Positions 25,322-33,169 of a stretch of DNA of 64,000 nt are shown piece by piece. The position numbers and the translations under genes were made by a program. The notes beneath the pieces were generated by a model. The model had not been told where the DNA came from. It saw nothing but the letters and a program-made list of their open reading frames with translations, and did not search any database. The DNA comes from Pseudomonas sp. LBUM920 (GTDB taxonomy: Bacteria > Pseudomonadota > Gammaproteobacteria > Pseudomonadales > Pseudomonadaceae). Position 1 is the stretch's first letter; every line of letters begins with the position of its first letter. The stretch is taken from NCBI RefSeq assembly GCF_003852315.1, contig NZ_CP027762.1:3143501-3207500 (forward strand). The letters run 5' to 3'.

Positions 25322-25637
25322 GCTGAAAACCTTCGCTTGTAGTTCGCGCATTGTGCGGGTTTTGCAACAGTGTAGTTATCACGAATTGTTTAACTCTGCG
25401 TGAGGATTTCGCGACCGCCCATGGCTCAGGATCACCTCAATGCAAGGGCGCTGGTTATGACACGACAAGCTTTTATGACGAGCCAGATCCCCGTGGCGAG
25501 CGGGCTTGCCCCGCGTCGGGCTGCGCAGCGGCCCCAAAAAATGCGGGCGCTACGCACTCCAACGCGGGGCGAGCCCGCTCGCCACACCAAACCCTCCAGC
25601 CAGACGATCAGCGCCCGTCATCCATGAGGAAAATCCC
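25322..25637. other. Divergent intergenic region between the two-component system and msrB
   Basis: This region must carry promoters for both directions. The 93-bp REP pair at 25493-25585 fills its right third. AGTTA and TAACT arms at about 25374-25395 form a weak imperfect dyad that could be a regulator site. I see no gene in it. Confidence 0.5.
25493..25585. repeat. REP pair (REPIN), GTGGCGAGCGGG class
   Basis: GTGGCGAGCGGGCTTGCC at the left end and its inverted, slightly degenerate partner ending GCCCGCTCGCCAC at the right form a head-to-head REP pair with a short central spacer. It is the same class as the pairs flanking the RAYT gene at 62.5 and 63.4 kb, with more mismatches. Confidence 0.85.
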
Positions 25638-26138
25638 ATGTATTCACGCCGACAAATGCTGCTAGCCACCGGCGGCCTGGGTGTCGCCGTCCTGGCCGGC
25701 GGCCTGCTCAAACAGCTCAACCTGGTCACCGACGCCGAAGCCGCGGAAACCTTCGAGGTCAACCACACCGAGGCCCAGTGGCGCAGCCTGCTCAGTGCCG
25801 AGCAATTCGACATTCTGCGCGAGGAGGGCACCGAACGGCCTTACACCAGCCCGCTCAACGATGAGCACCGCACAGGCACTTTCGCCTGCGCCGGCTGTGC
25901 GCTGCCTTTGTTCTCCTCGGCCACCAAGTTCGACAGCCACACCGGTTGGCCAAGCTTCTGGCAGCCACTGGACAACGCGGTCGCCAGCCACGTCGACACC
26001 TCCTTTGGCGTGGTGCGCAAGGAAATTCACTGCCGCCGCTGTGGTGGCCACCAAGGGCACGTCTTCGACGATGGCCCTGCACCCACCGGCCTACGCTATT
26101 GCATGAACGGCGCGGCCATGACGTTCACGGCGGCTTAA
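25638..26138 (+). CDS. msrB: Peptide-methionine (R)-S-oxide reductase, exported
   Basis: Reduces R-methionine sulfoxide in proteins. The 166 residues comprise an N-terminal export signal and one MsrB domain. The signal (YSRRQMLLATGGLGVAVLAGG) has a twin-arginine pattern, SRRQMLL, so Tat export is likely. The catalytic Cys155 lies in RYCMNGAA. Zinc ligands are CAGC and CRRCGGHQGH, and GWPSFW is the substrate motif. The frame is open upstream, but ATG at 25638 has GAGGA about 8 bases before it and places the signal first. It starts an operon with a CcdA/thioredoxin fusion and an exported MsrA, so the protein probably works in the periplasm. Confidence 0.95.
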   Translation: MYSRRQMLLATGGLGVAVLAGGLLKQLNLVTDAEAAETFEVNHTEAQWRSLLSAEQFDILREEGTERPYTSPLNDEHRTGTFACAGCALPLFSSATKFDSHTGWPSFWQPLDNAVASHVDTSFGVVRKEIHCRRCGGHQGHVFDDGPAPTGLRYCMNGAAMTFTAA

Positions 26139-26173
26139 GCCGATGTTTATCAATACTTATAAGGGACGATCCC

Positions 26174-27934
26174 ATGTGGCTTCTGGTTCTCGCGTATCTG
26201 GGCGGCGTGCTGACAATTGTCAGCCCGTGCATCCTGCCTGTTCTGCCTTTTGTCTTCGCTCGCACCGGGCAGCCGTTTATGCGCAGTGGCTTGCCGCTGT
26301 TGGCGGGGATGGCGGTGACGTTCGCCCTGGTGGCCTCGCTGGCGGCAGTGGGCGGCGGTTGGGTGGTGCAAGTCAATCAATACGGGCGCTGGCTCGCGTT
26401 GCTGTGCGTTGCCCTGTTCGGACTCACGCTGTTGCTGCCGCAATTGTCGGAGCGCCTGACGCGGCCCTTGGTGGCCGCCGGCAGTCGCCTGTCCGAAGCC
26501 GCTGGAGCCGACGCCAAACCGCGTCCGGGCGCCTCGTTCCTGATCGGCGTGGCCACCGGTTTGCTCTGGGCTCCCTGCGCCGGGCCCATCCTCGGGTTGG
26601 TACTGACCGGCGCGGCACTGCAGGGCGCCAGCATCGGCACGACCTTGCTGTTACTGGCCTACGCCGCCGGTGCTGCGACGTCACTGGCGCTGGCGCTGCT
26701 GGTCGGCGGTAAAGTCTTTGGCTTGATGAAAAAGTCGCTCGGCGCCGGCGAATGGCTGCGCCGCGGTCTGGGTGCACTGATGTTGGTCGGCGTGGCCGCC
26801 ATCGCGCTGGGCCTGGACACCGGGGTGCTGTCGCGCTTGTCGACAGCCTCCACCGGCGGCCTGGAACAAAGCCTGGTGAACACACTCAGCGCCAAGCCCG
26901 AACAGAAGAGCGGCGCGATGATGGCGGGCGGAGCCATGATGGCGGCGGCCAACCACAGCGATTCGCTGCCCATCGAAGGGGCTTTGCCGGCGCTGGACGG
27001 CGCGGTGCAGTGGCTCAACAGCCCGCCACTGAGCGCCGAAGCGCTCAAAGGCAAAGTGGTGCTGGTGGATTTCTGGACCTACTCCTGCATCAACTGCCTG
27101 CGCAGCTTGCCGTATGTCAAAGCCTGGGCCGAGAAATACCACGACCAGGGCCTGGTGGTGATTGGCGTACACGCCCCGGAATTCGCCTTTGAACGCGACG
27201 TGAGCAACGTCACCAAGGCCATGAAGGATCTGGGCATCACCTACCCGGTGGCGATCGACAACAACTATAAAATCTGGCGCGCCTTCAACAACCAGTACTG
27301 GCCGGCGCACTACTTTGCCGATGCCAAGGGCCAGATTCGCTATCACCACTTTGGTGAGGGCGATTACGCCGAGTCCGAACGCGTCATTCAACAACTGCTG
27401 CGTGAGGCTGGCGCGACCAACGTCGCCGGTGGCTTGATCGAAGCCGACGCCAAGGGCGTGCAGCAAGCGCCGGACATGAACGAGGTGCAATCGCCGGAAA
27501 CCTACCTGGGCTTCCAGCGTGCGGAAAACTTCGTCACCACCGGCACCCTGGGCACCGACACCGTGGTGAATTACCCGGCAGCCGGCACCCTGGCGCTGAA
27601 CAACTGGACCCTGGAAGGCCCATGGAATGTCGGCGGCCAGCAAGCCACCCTCGACCAGGCTGGCGGGCGCATCGTCTACCGCTTCCATGCCCGTGACCTG
27701 CACCTGGTGCTGGGCCCGGGTGCCGATGGCAAGCCGGTGCGCTTCAAGGTGACGATTGACGGCCAAGCGCCGGGCAATGCCCACGGCACGGATGTGGCGC
27801 CCGATGGCAGCGGCACGGTGACCGAGCAACGCCTGTATCAGCTCGTGCGCCAGCCTGCCGGGGTCAAGGACCGCACCTTCAGCATCGAATTTCTCGACCC
27901 GCACGTGGCGGCTTATGCCTTCACCTTCGGCTGA
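26174..27934 (+). CDS. dipZ: DipZ-type thiol:disulfide transporter (CcdA-thioredoxin fusion)
   Basis: A 586-residue membrane protein that should carry electrons from cytoplasmic thioredoxin to the periplasm. The first 230 residues or so are a CcdA/DsbD-like transmembrane domain with the motif VSPCILPVLPFVFA and a second Cys in LLWAPCAGPILG. After a linker comes a TlpA-like thioredoxin domain with Cys305 and Cys308 in YSCINCLRSLP. The last 150 residues are the DipZ C-terminal beta-domain (SPETYLGFQRAENF; NNWTLEGPWNVGG). ATG at 26174 follows AAGGGA by 7 bases. Placed between exported msrB and msrA, it most likely recycles both reductases. Confidence 0.93.
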   Translation: MWLLVLAYLGGVLTIVSPCILPVLPFVFARTGQPFMRSGLPLLAGMAVTFALVASLAAVGGGWVVQVNQYGRWLALLCVALFGLTLLLPQLSERLTRPLVAAGSRLSEAAGADAKPRPGASFLIGVATGLLWAPCAGPILGLVLTGAALQGASIGTTLLLLAYAAGAATSLALALLVGGKVFGLMKKSLGAGEWLRRGLGALMLVGVAAIALGLDTGVLSRLSTASTGGLEQSLVNTLSAKPEQKSGAMMAGGAMMAAANHSDSLPIEGALPALDGAVQWLNSPPLSAEALKGKVVLVDFWTYSCINCLRSLPYVKAWAEKYHDQGLVVIGVHAPEFAFERDVSNVTKAMKDLGITYPVAIDNNYKIWRAFNNQYWPAHYFADAKGQIRYHHFGEGDYAESERVIQQLLREAGATNVAGGLIEADAKGVQQAPDMNEVQSPETYLGFQRAENFVTTGTLGTDTVVNYPAAGTLALNNWTLEGPWNVGGQQATLDQAGGRIVYRFHARDLHLVLGPGADGKPVRFKVTIDGQAPGNAHGTDVAPDGSGTVTEQRLYQLVRQPAGVKDRTFSIEFLDPHVAAYAFTFG

Positions 27935-27966
27935 CCCATCAATCTTGAAGTGAAAACCCAATCAAT

Positions 27967-27992
27967 GTGGGAGCAGGCAAGCCAGCTTCCAC
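27967..27992. repeat. Solo REP-like hairpin
   Basis: GTGGGAGCAGGCAAGCCAGC followed by TTCCAC forms an imperfect hairpin of the GTGGGAGC class, between dipZ and msrA. It has no partner. Confidence 0.6.
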
Positions 27993-28019
27993 ACTCGACC
28001 GCGCTCTGGAGTGAGTTTT

Positions 28020-28715
28020 ATGAGGCTTCTCAACATTTTACCCGCATTGGCCTTCGCCACCTTCGTCGGTCAAAGCTCGGCCTTTTCTTTCGGCGCCTCC
28101 GATGACGCGGTGATGATCGCGCCGCCCGCGCTGGACCTGCCAGCCGAGTCCGGCAACCTGCAAACCGCGGTGTTTGCCGGTGGCTGTTTCTGGGGCGTGC
28201 AAGAGGTGTTCCAGCATGTACAGGGCGTGAAGAACGCCGTGTCCGGCTACGACGGCGGTGCGGCCAACACGGCGCAGTACGAGTCGGTCAGCGAGGGCGA
28301 CACCGGCCACGCCGAGTCGGTGTCGGTGACCTACGATCCGAGCAAGGTCAGCTACGGCAAGCTGCTGCAGATCTACTTCTCGGTGGCCCACAACCCCACC
28401 GAACTCAACCGCCAGGGCCCGGACAGTGGCACCCAGTACCGCTCGGAGATTTTCGCGCAAAATGCCGAGCAGCAAAAAGTCGCCCAGGCCTACATCGCGC
28501 AGCTCGATGCTGCCAAGGCCTTCGCCAAGCCGATCGTGACCAAAGTGGAGATGGGCAAGGCGTTTTACCCGGCCGAGTCCTATCACCAGGACTTCCTCAC
28601 CGAGAACCCGTCCTACCCCTACATCGTGATCAATGACCTGCCGAAAGTGGCGCAGCTGAAAAAGCTGTTCCCGGACCAATACCGCGCAGAACCCGTACTG
28701 GTAAAAAACCAATAA
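28020..28715 (+). CDS. msrA: Peptide-methionine (S)-S-oxide reductase, exported
   Basis: Reduces S-methionine sulfoxide. The 231 residues start with a Sec signal peptide (RLLNILPALAFATFVGQSSA), so it is probably periplasmic. The catalytic Cys56 is in GGCFWGVQEVF, and the family motifs SGYDGG, GDTGHAESV and FFSVAHNPTELNRQGPD-like segment are all present. The end LITENPSYPYI-like segment (FLTENPSYPYI) is typical. ATG at 28020 has GGAG 8 bases upstream; a GTG at 28011 is less likely. It lies third in the exported Msr operon, after a short solo REP. Confidence 0.95.
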   Translation: MRLLNILPALAFATFVGQSSAFSFGASDDAVMIAPPALDLPAESGNLQTAVFAGGCFWGVQEVFQHVQGVKNAVSGYDGGAANTAQYESVSEGDTGHAESVSVTYDPSKVSYGKLLQIYFSVAHNPTELNRQGPDSGTQYRSEIFAQNAEQQKVAQAYIAQLDAAKAFAKPIVTKVEMGKAFYPAESYHQDFLTENPSYPYIVINDLPKVAQLKKLFPDQYRAEPVLVKNQ

Positions 28716-28731
28716 CCGACGCAAAACCAAT

Positions 28732-28818
28732 GTGGGAGCGGGCCGGCCCGCGATGGAGGTGGTTCAGTCACCATCGATGCAACTGAACCACCACTGTCGC
28801 GGGCCAGCCTGCTCCCAC
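28732..28818. repeat. REP pair, GTGGGAGCGGG class
   Basis: GTGGGAGCGGGCCGGCCCGCG at the left and CGCGGGCCAGCCTGCTCCCAC at the right are inverted near-copies around a 40-odd-base spacer, which itself contains GGTGGTTCAGT and ACTGAACCACC as inner inverted arms. It lies between convergent genes. Confidence 0.8.
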
Positions 28819-28822
28819 GTTT

Positions 28823-29251
28823 TTAACCTTTGGTTTTTGCCAGATAAGGCGCTAACCGCCGCCCCATTTCCTCACCCAACGCCTGCAACCCGCTCAGCGG
28901 CCGCACCATCACTTCAAACTCGACGATTTGCCCCGACTCATTAAAACGAATCAGGTCAATCCCCTTGAGCTGCTTGTCGCCCACCCGCGCGCTGAACTCC
29001 AGCACCACACTGAGCCCGTCGGCCGTGGCCAGTTCACGGTGGTACTTGAAGTCTTCAAACACCGTGATCACGGTGTTCAGAATCATCGACACCACGGGCG
29101 CGCCAGGGTAGGGCGTGTGGGCCATGGGTGAGCGGAAGACGGCATCAGGCGCCAGCAGTTCGGGCAGCGATTGCAGATCGCGCCCGGCCAGCATCGCGTG
29201 CCAGCGTTGCAACGTCTGAGTGGCGGCGGGGGTCAGTGTCAGTTCGGACAT
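28823..29251 (-). CDS. NTF2-like (SnoaL-type) protein
   Basis: A 142-residue single-domain protein of the NTF2/SnoaL fold. The pattern WHAMLAGRDLQSLPELLAPDAVFRSP followed by FEDFKYHRELATADGLSVVLEFSARVG and IDLIRFNESGQIVEFEVMVRP is characteristic. Members include isomerases, hydrolases and binding proteins, so no reaction can be assigned. AGGT lies 7 bases before the ATG. It is monocistronic, with the alpha-E operon following on the same strand in the upstream direction. Confidence 0.85.
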   Translation of the reverse strand: MSELTLTPAATQTLQRWHAMLAGRDLQSLPELLAPDAVFRSPMAHTPYPGAPVVSMILNTVITVFEDFKYHRELATADGLSVVLEFSARVGDKQLKGIDLIRFNESGQIVEFEVMVRPLSGLQALGEEMGRRLAPYLAKTKG

Positions 29252-29355
29252 GCGCTGTACCTGTTCTTGGGATGGGAAGGCCTTTCACCTGCCCAACATA
29301 AGAGCGGCACCTGAGCAGGGTCAATCACCCGAACTGACAGTTAAGTGACTGCAAC

Positions 29356-30306
29356 TCACACCACTTCCAGGTACGAGCTATGAATCGCCCGTGCCAGCTC
29401 ACGCACCGTGTCGATAAAGTCCGTCAGGCGGCTGTGCAAGCCGTCCTCCAGAATCTCGTCGATCCCGGTATAGCGCAGGCGCGCCTCGAATTCCGCCGCC
29501 AGGCGCTGCGCCGTGCGCCCATAGCTGCCGGGCAAGCCCGCGAGGATATGGCTCAGCTCCTCGATACACGCATGCAACGAACGCGGCACGTCACTGCGCA
29601 GCAGCAGCAACTCCGATACCGAGCGCGCATTCAAGGCATTCGGGTACAGCTCGGTGTAGGCCTCAAACGACGACAACGCCCGCAGCAGGGCGCTCCACTG
29701 GTAATAGCCGCGTGCCGACAAGTCGCTGACTTCTTCCGACTCCTCGCCAAACATTTCATAGCGCGCGTCCAGCAAGCGCAAGGTGTTGTCCGCGCGCTCG
29801 ACGAAGGTGCCCAGGCGTATAAACCGGTATGCGTCATTGCGCATGATGGTGCCGGACGTCGCGCCGCGGAACAGGTGAGAGCGCTGCTTGACCCAGTCAC
29901 AGAAGTGGCTGATGCCGTGCCGCGCCAGGCCACCGGCGGCGATGCTGCGCATTTCCAGCCAGGTGGCGTTAAGGTTTTCCCACATGTCGGCGGTAATGCG
30001 TCCGCGTACCGCGTGGGCATTGCCCCGCGCGGCACGCAGGCAGTTGTAGATGCTGGCGGGGTTTTCTTCATCGAGGGCGAAGAAGTGCAGCATGAGCGTC
30101 GCGTCCAGCTCTTTGTGACGCTCCAGGTAATTCTCCAGGGTGCCGCTGCTGAGCAACGCCATCGCCAGTTCGTCCAGCCCATCGCTGTGCCCGGCCTGGG
30201 GCATCAGCGACAGCGAGTAACTGACTTCAAGCATGCGCGCCAGGTTTTCGGCGCGTTCCAGGTAACGCGACATCCAGTACAGATCTGCGGCGGTTCTACT
30301 CAACAT
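29356..30306 (-). CDS. Alpha-E domain protein
   Basis: A 316-residue all-helical protein of the alpha-E family. The start LSRTAADLYWMSRYLERAENLARML is the family signature, and the protein ends FIDTVRELARAIHSSYLEVV. Alpha-E proteins are encoded next to circularly permuted ATP-grasp enzymes and are thought to work with them in making or modifying a peptide. Here the ATP-grasp gene ends 2 bases upstream, so the two form an operon. Biochemical role unknown. Confidence 0.92.
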   Translation of the reverse strand: MLSRTAADLYWMSRYLERAENLARMLEVSYSLSLMPQAGHSDGLDELAMALLSSGTLENYLERHKELDATLMLHFFALDEENPASIYNCLRAARGNAHAVRGRITADMWENLNATWLEMRSIAAGGLARHGISHFCDWVKQRSHLFRGATSGTIMRNDAYRFIRLGTFVERADNTLRLLDARYEMFGEESEEVSDLSARGYYQWSALLRALSSFEAYTELYPNALNARSVSELLLLRSDVPRSLHACIEELSHILAGLPGSYGRTAQRLAAEFEARLRYTGIDEILEDGLHSRLTDFIDTVRELARAIHSSYLEVV

Positions 30307-30308
30307 AC

Positions 30309-31718
30309 TCAGCCCTCCACCACCCAGGTGTCCTTGGTTCCGCCGCCTTGCGACGAGTTGACGATCAGCGAGCCTTCCTTCAATGCCACGCGGGTCAGGC
30401 CGCCGGGCACCAGGCGGGTTTCCTTGCCCGAGAGCACGAACGGGCGCAGGTCGATATGCCGCGGCGCAATGCCGTTTTCGACGAAGGTGGGGCAGGTGGA
30501 CAGGCTCAGGGTCGGTTGGGCGATGTAGGCGTGGGGACGTGCCTTGATGCGTTGGCGGAAGTCCTCGATTTCGGCGGCGGTGGAGGCCGGGCCGACCAGC
30601 ATGCCGTAGCCGCCCGAGCCCTGGGTTTCCTTGACCACCAATTCCGGCAAGTGGGCGAGCACGTGGGACAGTTCATCCGGCTTGCGGCACTGAAAGGTCG
30701 GCACGTTTTGCAGAATCGGCTCTTCGTCCAGGTAGAAACGGATCATCTGCGGCACGTACGGGTAAATCGACTTGTCATCGGCCACGCCGGTGCCAATCGC
30801 ATTGGCCAGCACCACATTGCCGGCGCAATAGGCGGCCACCAGCCCCGGCACGCCGAGCATCGAATCGGGATTGAAGGCCTTGGGGTCGAGGAAGGCGTCG
30901 TCGATTCGCCGGTAAATCACATCCACCGGCTTGGGCCCGTCGGTGGTGCGCATGAACACCTTGAGGTCGTGCACGAACAGGTCGGCGCCTTCGACCAATT
31001 CCACGCCCATTTCTCGGGCGAGGAAGGCGTGTTCGAAGAAGGCGCTGTTGAAGCGGCCCGGGGTCAGCACCACCACGTTGGGGTTGTCGAGGCGGCTGGA
31101 ACTTTTCAGGGTCTTGAGCAGCAGGTTGGGGTAGTGGTCCACCGGTGCGATGCGCTGCTTGGCGAACACTTCCGGGAACAGGCGCATCATCATCTTGCGG
31201 TCTTCGAGCATGTAGCTCACGCCGCTGGGGGTGCGCAGGTTGTCTTCGAGCACGTAGTAGGTGCCGTCGCCGTCGCGCACCAGGTCAACCCCGGAAATGT
31301 GCGAATAAATGTCGCGGTGCAGGTCCAGCCCGACCATCGCTTTCTGATAACCCTCGTTGCCCAGCACCTGTTCGGCGGGAATGATCCCGGCCTTGATGAT
31401 GCGTTGGTCGTGATAGATGTCGGCCAGGAACATGTTCAGCGCATTGACGCGCTGGATACAGCCGCGTTCGATCACGCTCCATTCAGTGGCGGGGATGCTG
31501 CGGGGAATGATGTCGAAGGGGATCAGGCGCTCGGTGTCCTGCTCGTCGCCGTAGAGGGTGAAGGTGATCCCGGCGCGGTGGAACAGCAAATCGGCTTCGC
31601 GGCGCCTTTGCGCCAGCAGTTCCGGCGGCGTGTTGGCCAGCCAGCGGGAGAAATCCTGATAATGCGCACGGCACACGCCATGTGCGTCATTCATTTCATC
31701 AAAGAAAGATCGAGCCAT
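30309..31718 (-). CDS. Circularly permuted ATP-grasp protein
   Basis: A 469-residue member of the circularly permuted ATP-grasp type 2 family (probable carboxylate-amine ligase). Recognisable segments are FDIIPRSIPATEWSVIERG, NRALNMFLADIYHDQ-like ALNMFLADIYHDQRI, VLEDNLRTPSGVSYMLEDR and VKETQGSGGYGML, where the Lys and Gly-rich loop should bind ATP. Such enzymes occur with an alpha-E protein and usually a transglutaminase-like peptidase. The partner alpha-E gene follows directly, but no transglutaminase gene is nearby in this window. Substrate and product are unknown. Confidence 0.93.
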   Translation of the reverse strand: MARSFFDEMNDAHGVCRAHYQDFSRWLANTPPELLAQRRREADLLFHRAGITFTLYGDEQDTERLIPFDIIPRSIPATEWSVIERGCIQRVNALNMFLADIYHDQRIIKAGIIPAEQVLGNEGYQKAMVGLDLHRDIYSHISGVDLVRDGDGTYYVLEDNLRTPSGVSYMLEDRKMMMRLFPEVFAKQRIAPVDHYPNLLLKTLKSSSRLDNPNVVVLTPGRFNSAFFEHAFLAREMGVELVEGADLFVHDLKVFMRTTDGPKPVDVIYRRIDDAFLDPKAFNPDSMLGVPGLVAAYCAGNVVLANAIGTGVADDKSIYPYVPQMIRFYLDEEPILQNVPTFQCRKPDELSHVLAHLPELVVKETQGSGGYGMLVGPASTAAEIEDFRQRIKARPHAYIAQPTLSLSTCPTFVENGIAPRHIDLRPFVLSGKETRLVPGGLTRVALKEGSLIVNSSQGGGTKDTWVVEG

Positions 31719-32169
31719 TCCAGTACCTTGTCAGTGCCCAGGGGTGCTTGGGTGGCACTGCCGCTTTAAAAAACGCATTTTTTTATGAGCCCGTGGCTGA
31801 TCGTGCCAACAGGCCTGGTCCTTACTTTCTTATGGGGTCGGCTCTGGGTCGGGGGGTAACGAATGCTCCTGAATCCGGGCAGATGAATGGATAAAGCAAT
31901 GCGTGTGCCGGAACCGGGGATTGTGTTGATTTAATCCTGCGGCGAGCGGGCTGATGGTGGCAGCGGGGCGTGCTGTGGCCAGCCACCTCGCCCCGCGTTG
32001 GGCTGCGCCGTGGCCCCCAGGGAAAGCAGGCGCGCTGCGCACGCCAACGCGGGGCAAGCCCGCTCACTACAAGGGTGCAGGGCCTGTTCCACAATGGTGC
32101 ATGAACAAACTTGAACTTCACCGCTGCCTGATTCTTCTAATGAGACTCGCAATCTTGTGGAGCACCGTC
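31719..32169. other. Intergenic region with a degenerate REP pair
   Basis: This stretch separates the divergent ATP-grasp operon and the small membrane-protein gene. Apart from the repeat at 31975-32070 I see only weak ORFs without Shine-Dalgarno sequences. It should contain the ATP-grasp promoter. Confidence 0.5.
31975..32070. repeat. REP pair, GTGGCGAGCGGG class, left arm degenerate
   Basis: The right arm CCAACGCGGGGCAAGCCCGC is intact. The left arm (GCCCCGCGTTGGGCTGCG preceded by a corrupted GTGGCC segment) is its inverted partner. A further partial copy (GGCGAGCGGGCTGATGG) lies at about 31941-31957. Confidence 0.75.
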
Positions 32170-32715
32170 GTGCCCAGAATCATCTCCCCGAACACCCCCG
32201 AAGCAGCGCTGGACGATCACAGTGAACACAACGCCAAGATTTTTGGTTCGCCCAAGGACCGACTTGACTTCTATCGCCGCGAAATCCAGTACGAAACCTC
32301 CATCCTGGCCAACCGCACCGACGCCTACCTGACGGCGCAGTCGTTCCTGGTCATCGCGTTTGTCTCCGGCATGGGCAACCTGAACCCGGAATGGGGCAAG
32401 TTTTTCACCCTCATCGTGCCGGTGTTCCTGGCCTCCCTGGGAGTGCTCAGTTCCCTGAATGCCTGGCCGGGGATCCGCGCCGCGTACGAAATCATCGACC
32501 ACTGGCACTACAAACAAAGCGAATTGCTGCGCAGCGAGCCGGTCATGGGCATGGCCTATGACGATTCGCCGCTGTTTTGCGAGACCGAGTCGTCGCACAA
32601 GGGCTATCGCAAGTCGCTGCTGTTTTCCATGCGCGCGCCGTGGCTGTTCATGGTGTTTTGGCTGTTGCTGGGCGTCTACGCGTTCTACATCCAGATCGAT
32701 AACCCCGTGTCTTGA
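32170..32715 (+). CDS. Hypothetical membrane protein
   Basis: I do not recognise this family. With GTG at 32170 (GGAG 7 bases upstream) it has 181 residues; an ATG at 32101 in the same frame would add 23 residues but has no clear Shine-Dalgarno. The N-terminal part is soluble and charged (DDHSEHNAKIFGSPKDRLDFYRREI). Then there are hydrophobic stretches at AYLTAQSFLVIAFVSGMGN and FFTLIVPVFLASLGVLSSL, a cytoplasmic-looking loop, and a C-terminal membrane helix (WLFMVFWLLLGVYAFYIQI). This suggests three membrane segments. No catalytic motif is visible. Confidence 0.75.
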   Translation: MPRIISPNTPEAALDDHSEHNAKIFGSPKDRLDFYRREIQYETSILANRTDAYLTAQSFLVIAFVSGMGNLNPEWGKFFTLIVPVFLASLGVLSSLNAWPGIRAAYEIIDHWHYKQSELLRSEPVMGMAYDDSPLFCETESSHKGYRKSLLFSMRAPWLFMVFWLLLGVYAFYIQIDNPVS

Positions 32716-32810
32716 GCACTGCTGCTGAAATCGTCGGAACTTCATCGTCCTGCGCGGGACCTTACCTTTACGCAGGATGTGTTTTCCGAAACTGCGAAGA
32801 GGTGACCCCC

Positions 32811-33023
32811 ATGAACACAAGCAACGATCCGCAAGTCAGCAACCGCAACGACCCGGCCATCGATGGTGGAGAGCCGGCGCCCGGCACTGGCGCCGACGCG
32901 CCTAAAGACCCCAAGCCTGCCAGCGATCCAAAAGCCAAGGAAAACGACTACAGCCCCGACTTCAAGCCTGAGCCCGAAGTCAAGCCTGAGACGGATGCCG
33001 ATATCGATACCCAAGGCGGTTAG
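32811..33023 (+). CDS. Hypothetical disordered protein, Pro/Asp/Glu/Lys-rich
   Basis: A 70-residue low-complexity protein made largely of Pro, Asp, Glu, Lys and Ala (KDPKPASDPKAKENDYSPDF). It has no hydrophobic segment and no signal peptide, so it is probably cytoplasmic and unfolded. ATG at 32811 is preceded by AGAGGTG about 7 bases upstream. The next small gene starts 12 bases after its stop, so they likely share a transcript. Function unknown. Confidence 0.7.
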   Translation: MNTSNDPQVSNRNDPAIDGGEPAPGTGADAPKDPKPASDPKAKENDYSPDFKPEPEVKPETDADIDTQGG

Positions 33024-33034
33024 AGGAGACGGTC

Positions 33035-33169
33035 ATGTCAGAACAAGACGACGAAGAACTCAACGACCCGGGCAACGAAGACCCGGGATCATTGATGGAT
33101 GATGCAGAAGTGCCGCTAAACGATCTGGATGACGCGGCCGATGTAGGTCATACCGAAAATCAGGACTGA
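33035..33169 (+). CDS. Hypothetical 44-residue acidic protein
   Basis: A very short ORF with a strong Shine-Dalgarno (GAGGAG, 7-8 bases before ATG). The product is extremely acidic and has no hydrophobic stretch; it begins MSEQDDEELNDPGNEDPG and continues with several DD pairs to HTENQD. It lies 12 bases after the Pro/Asp-rich gene and resembles it in being disordered and acidic. The 3' end overlaps the convergent antiporter gene by 10 bases. The good ribosome site and tight spacing make it a credible gene despite its size. Function unknown. Confidence 0.65.
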   Translation: MSEQDDEELNDPGNEDPGSLMDDAEVPLNDLDDAADVGHTENQD

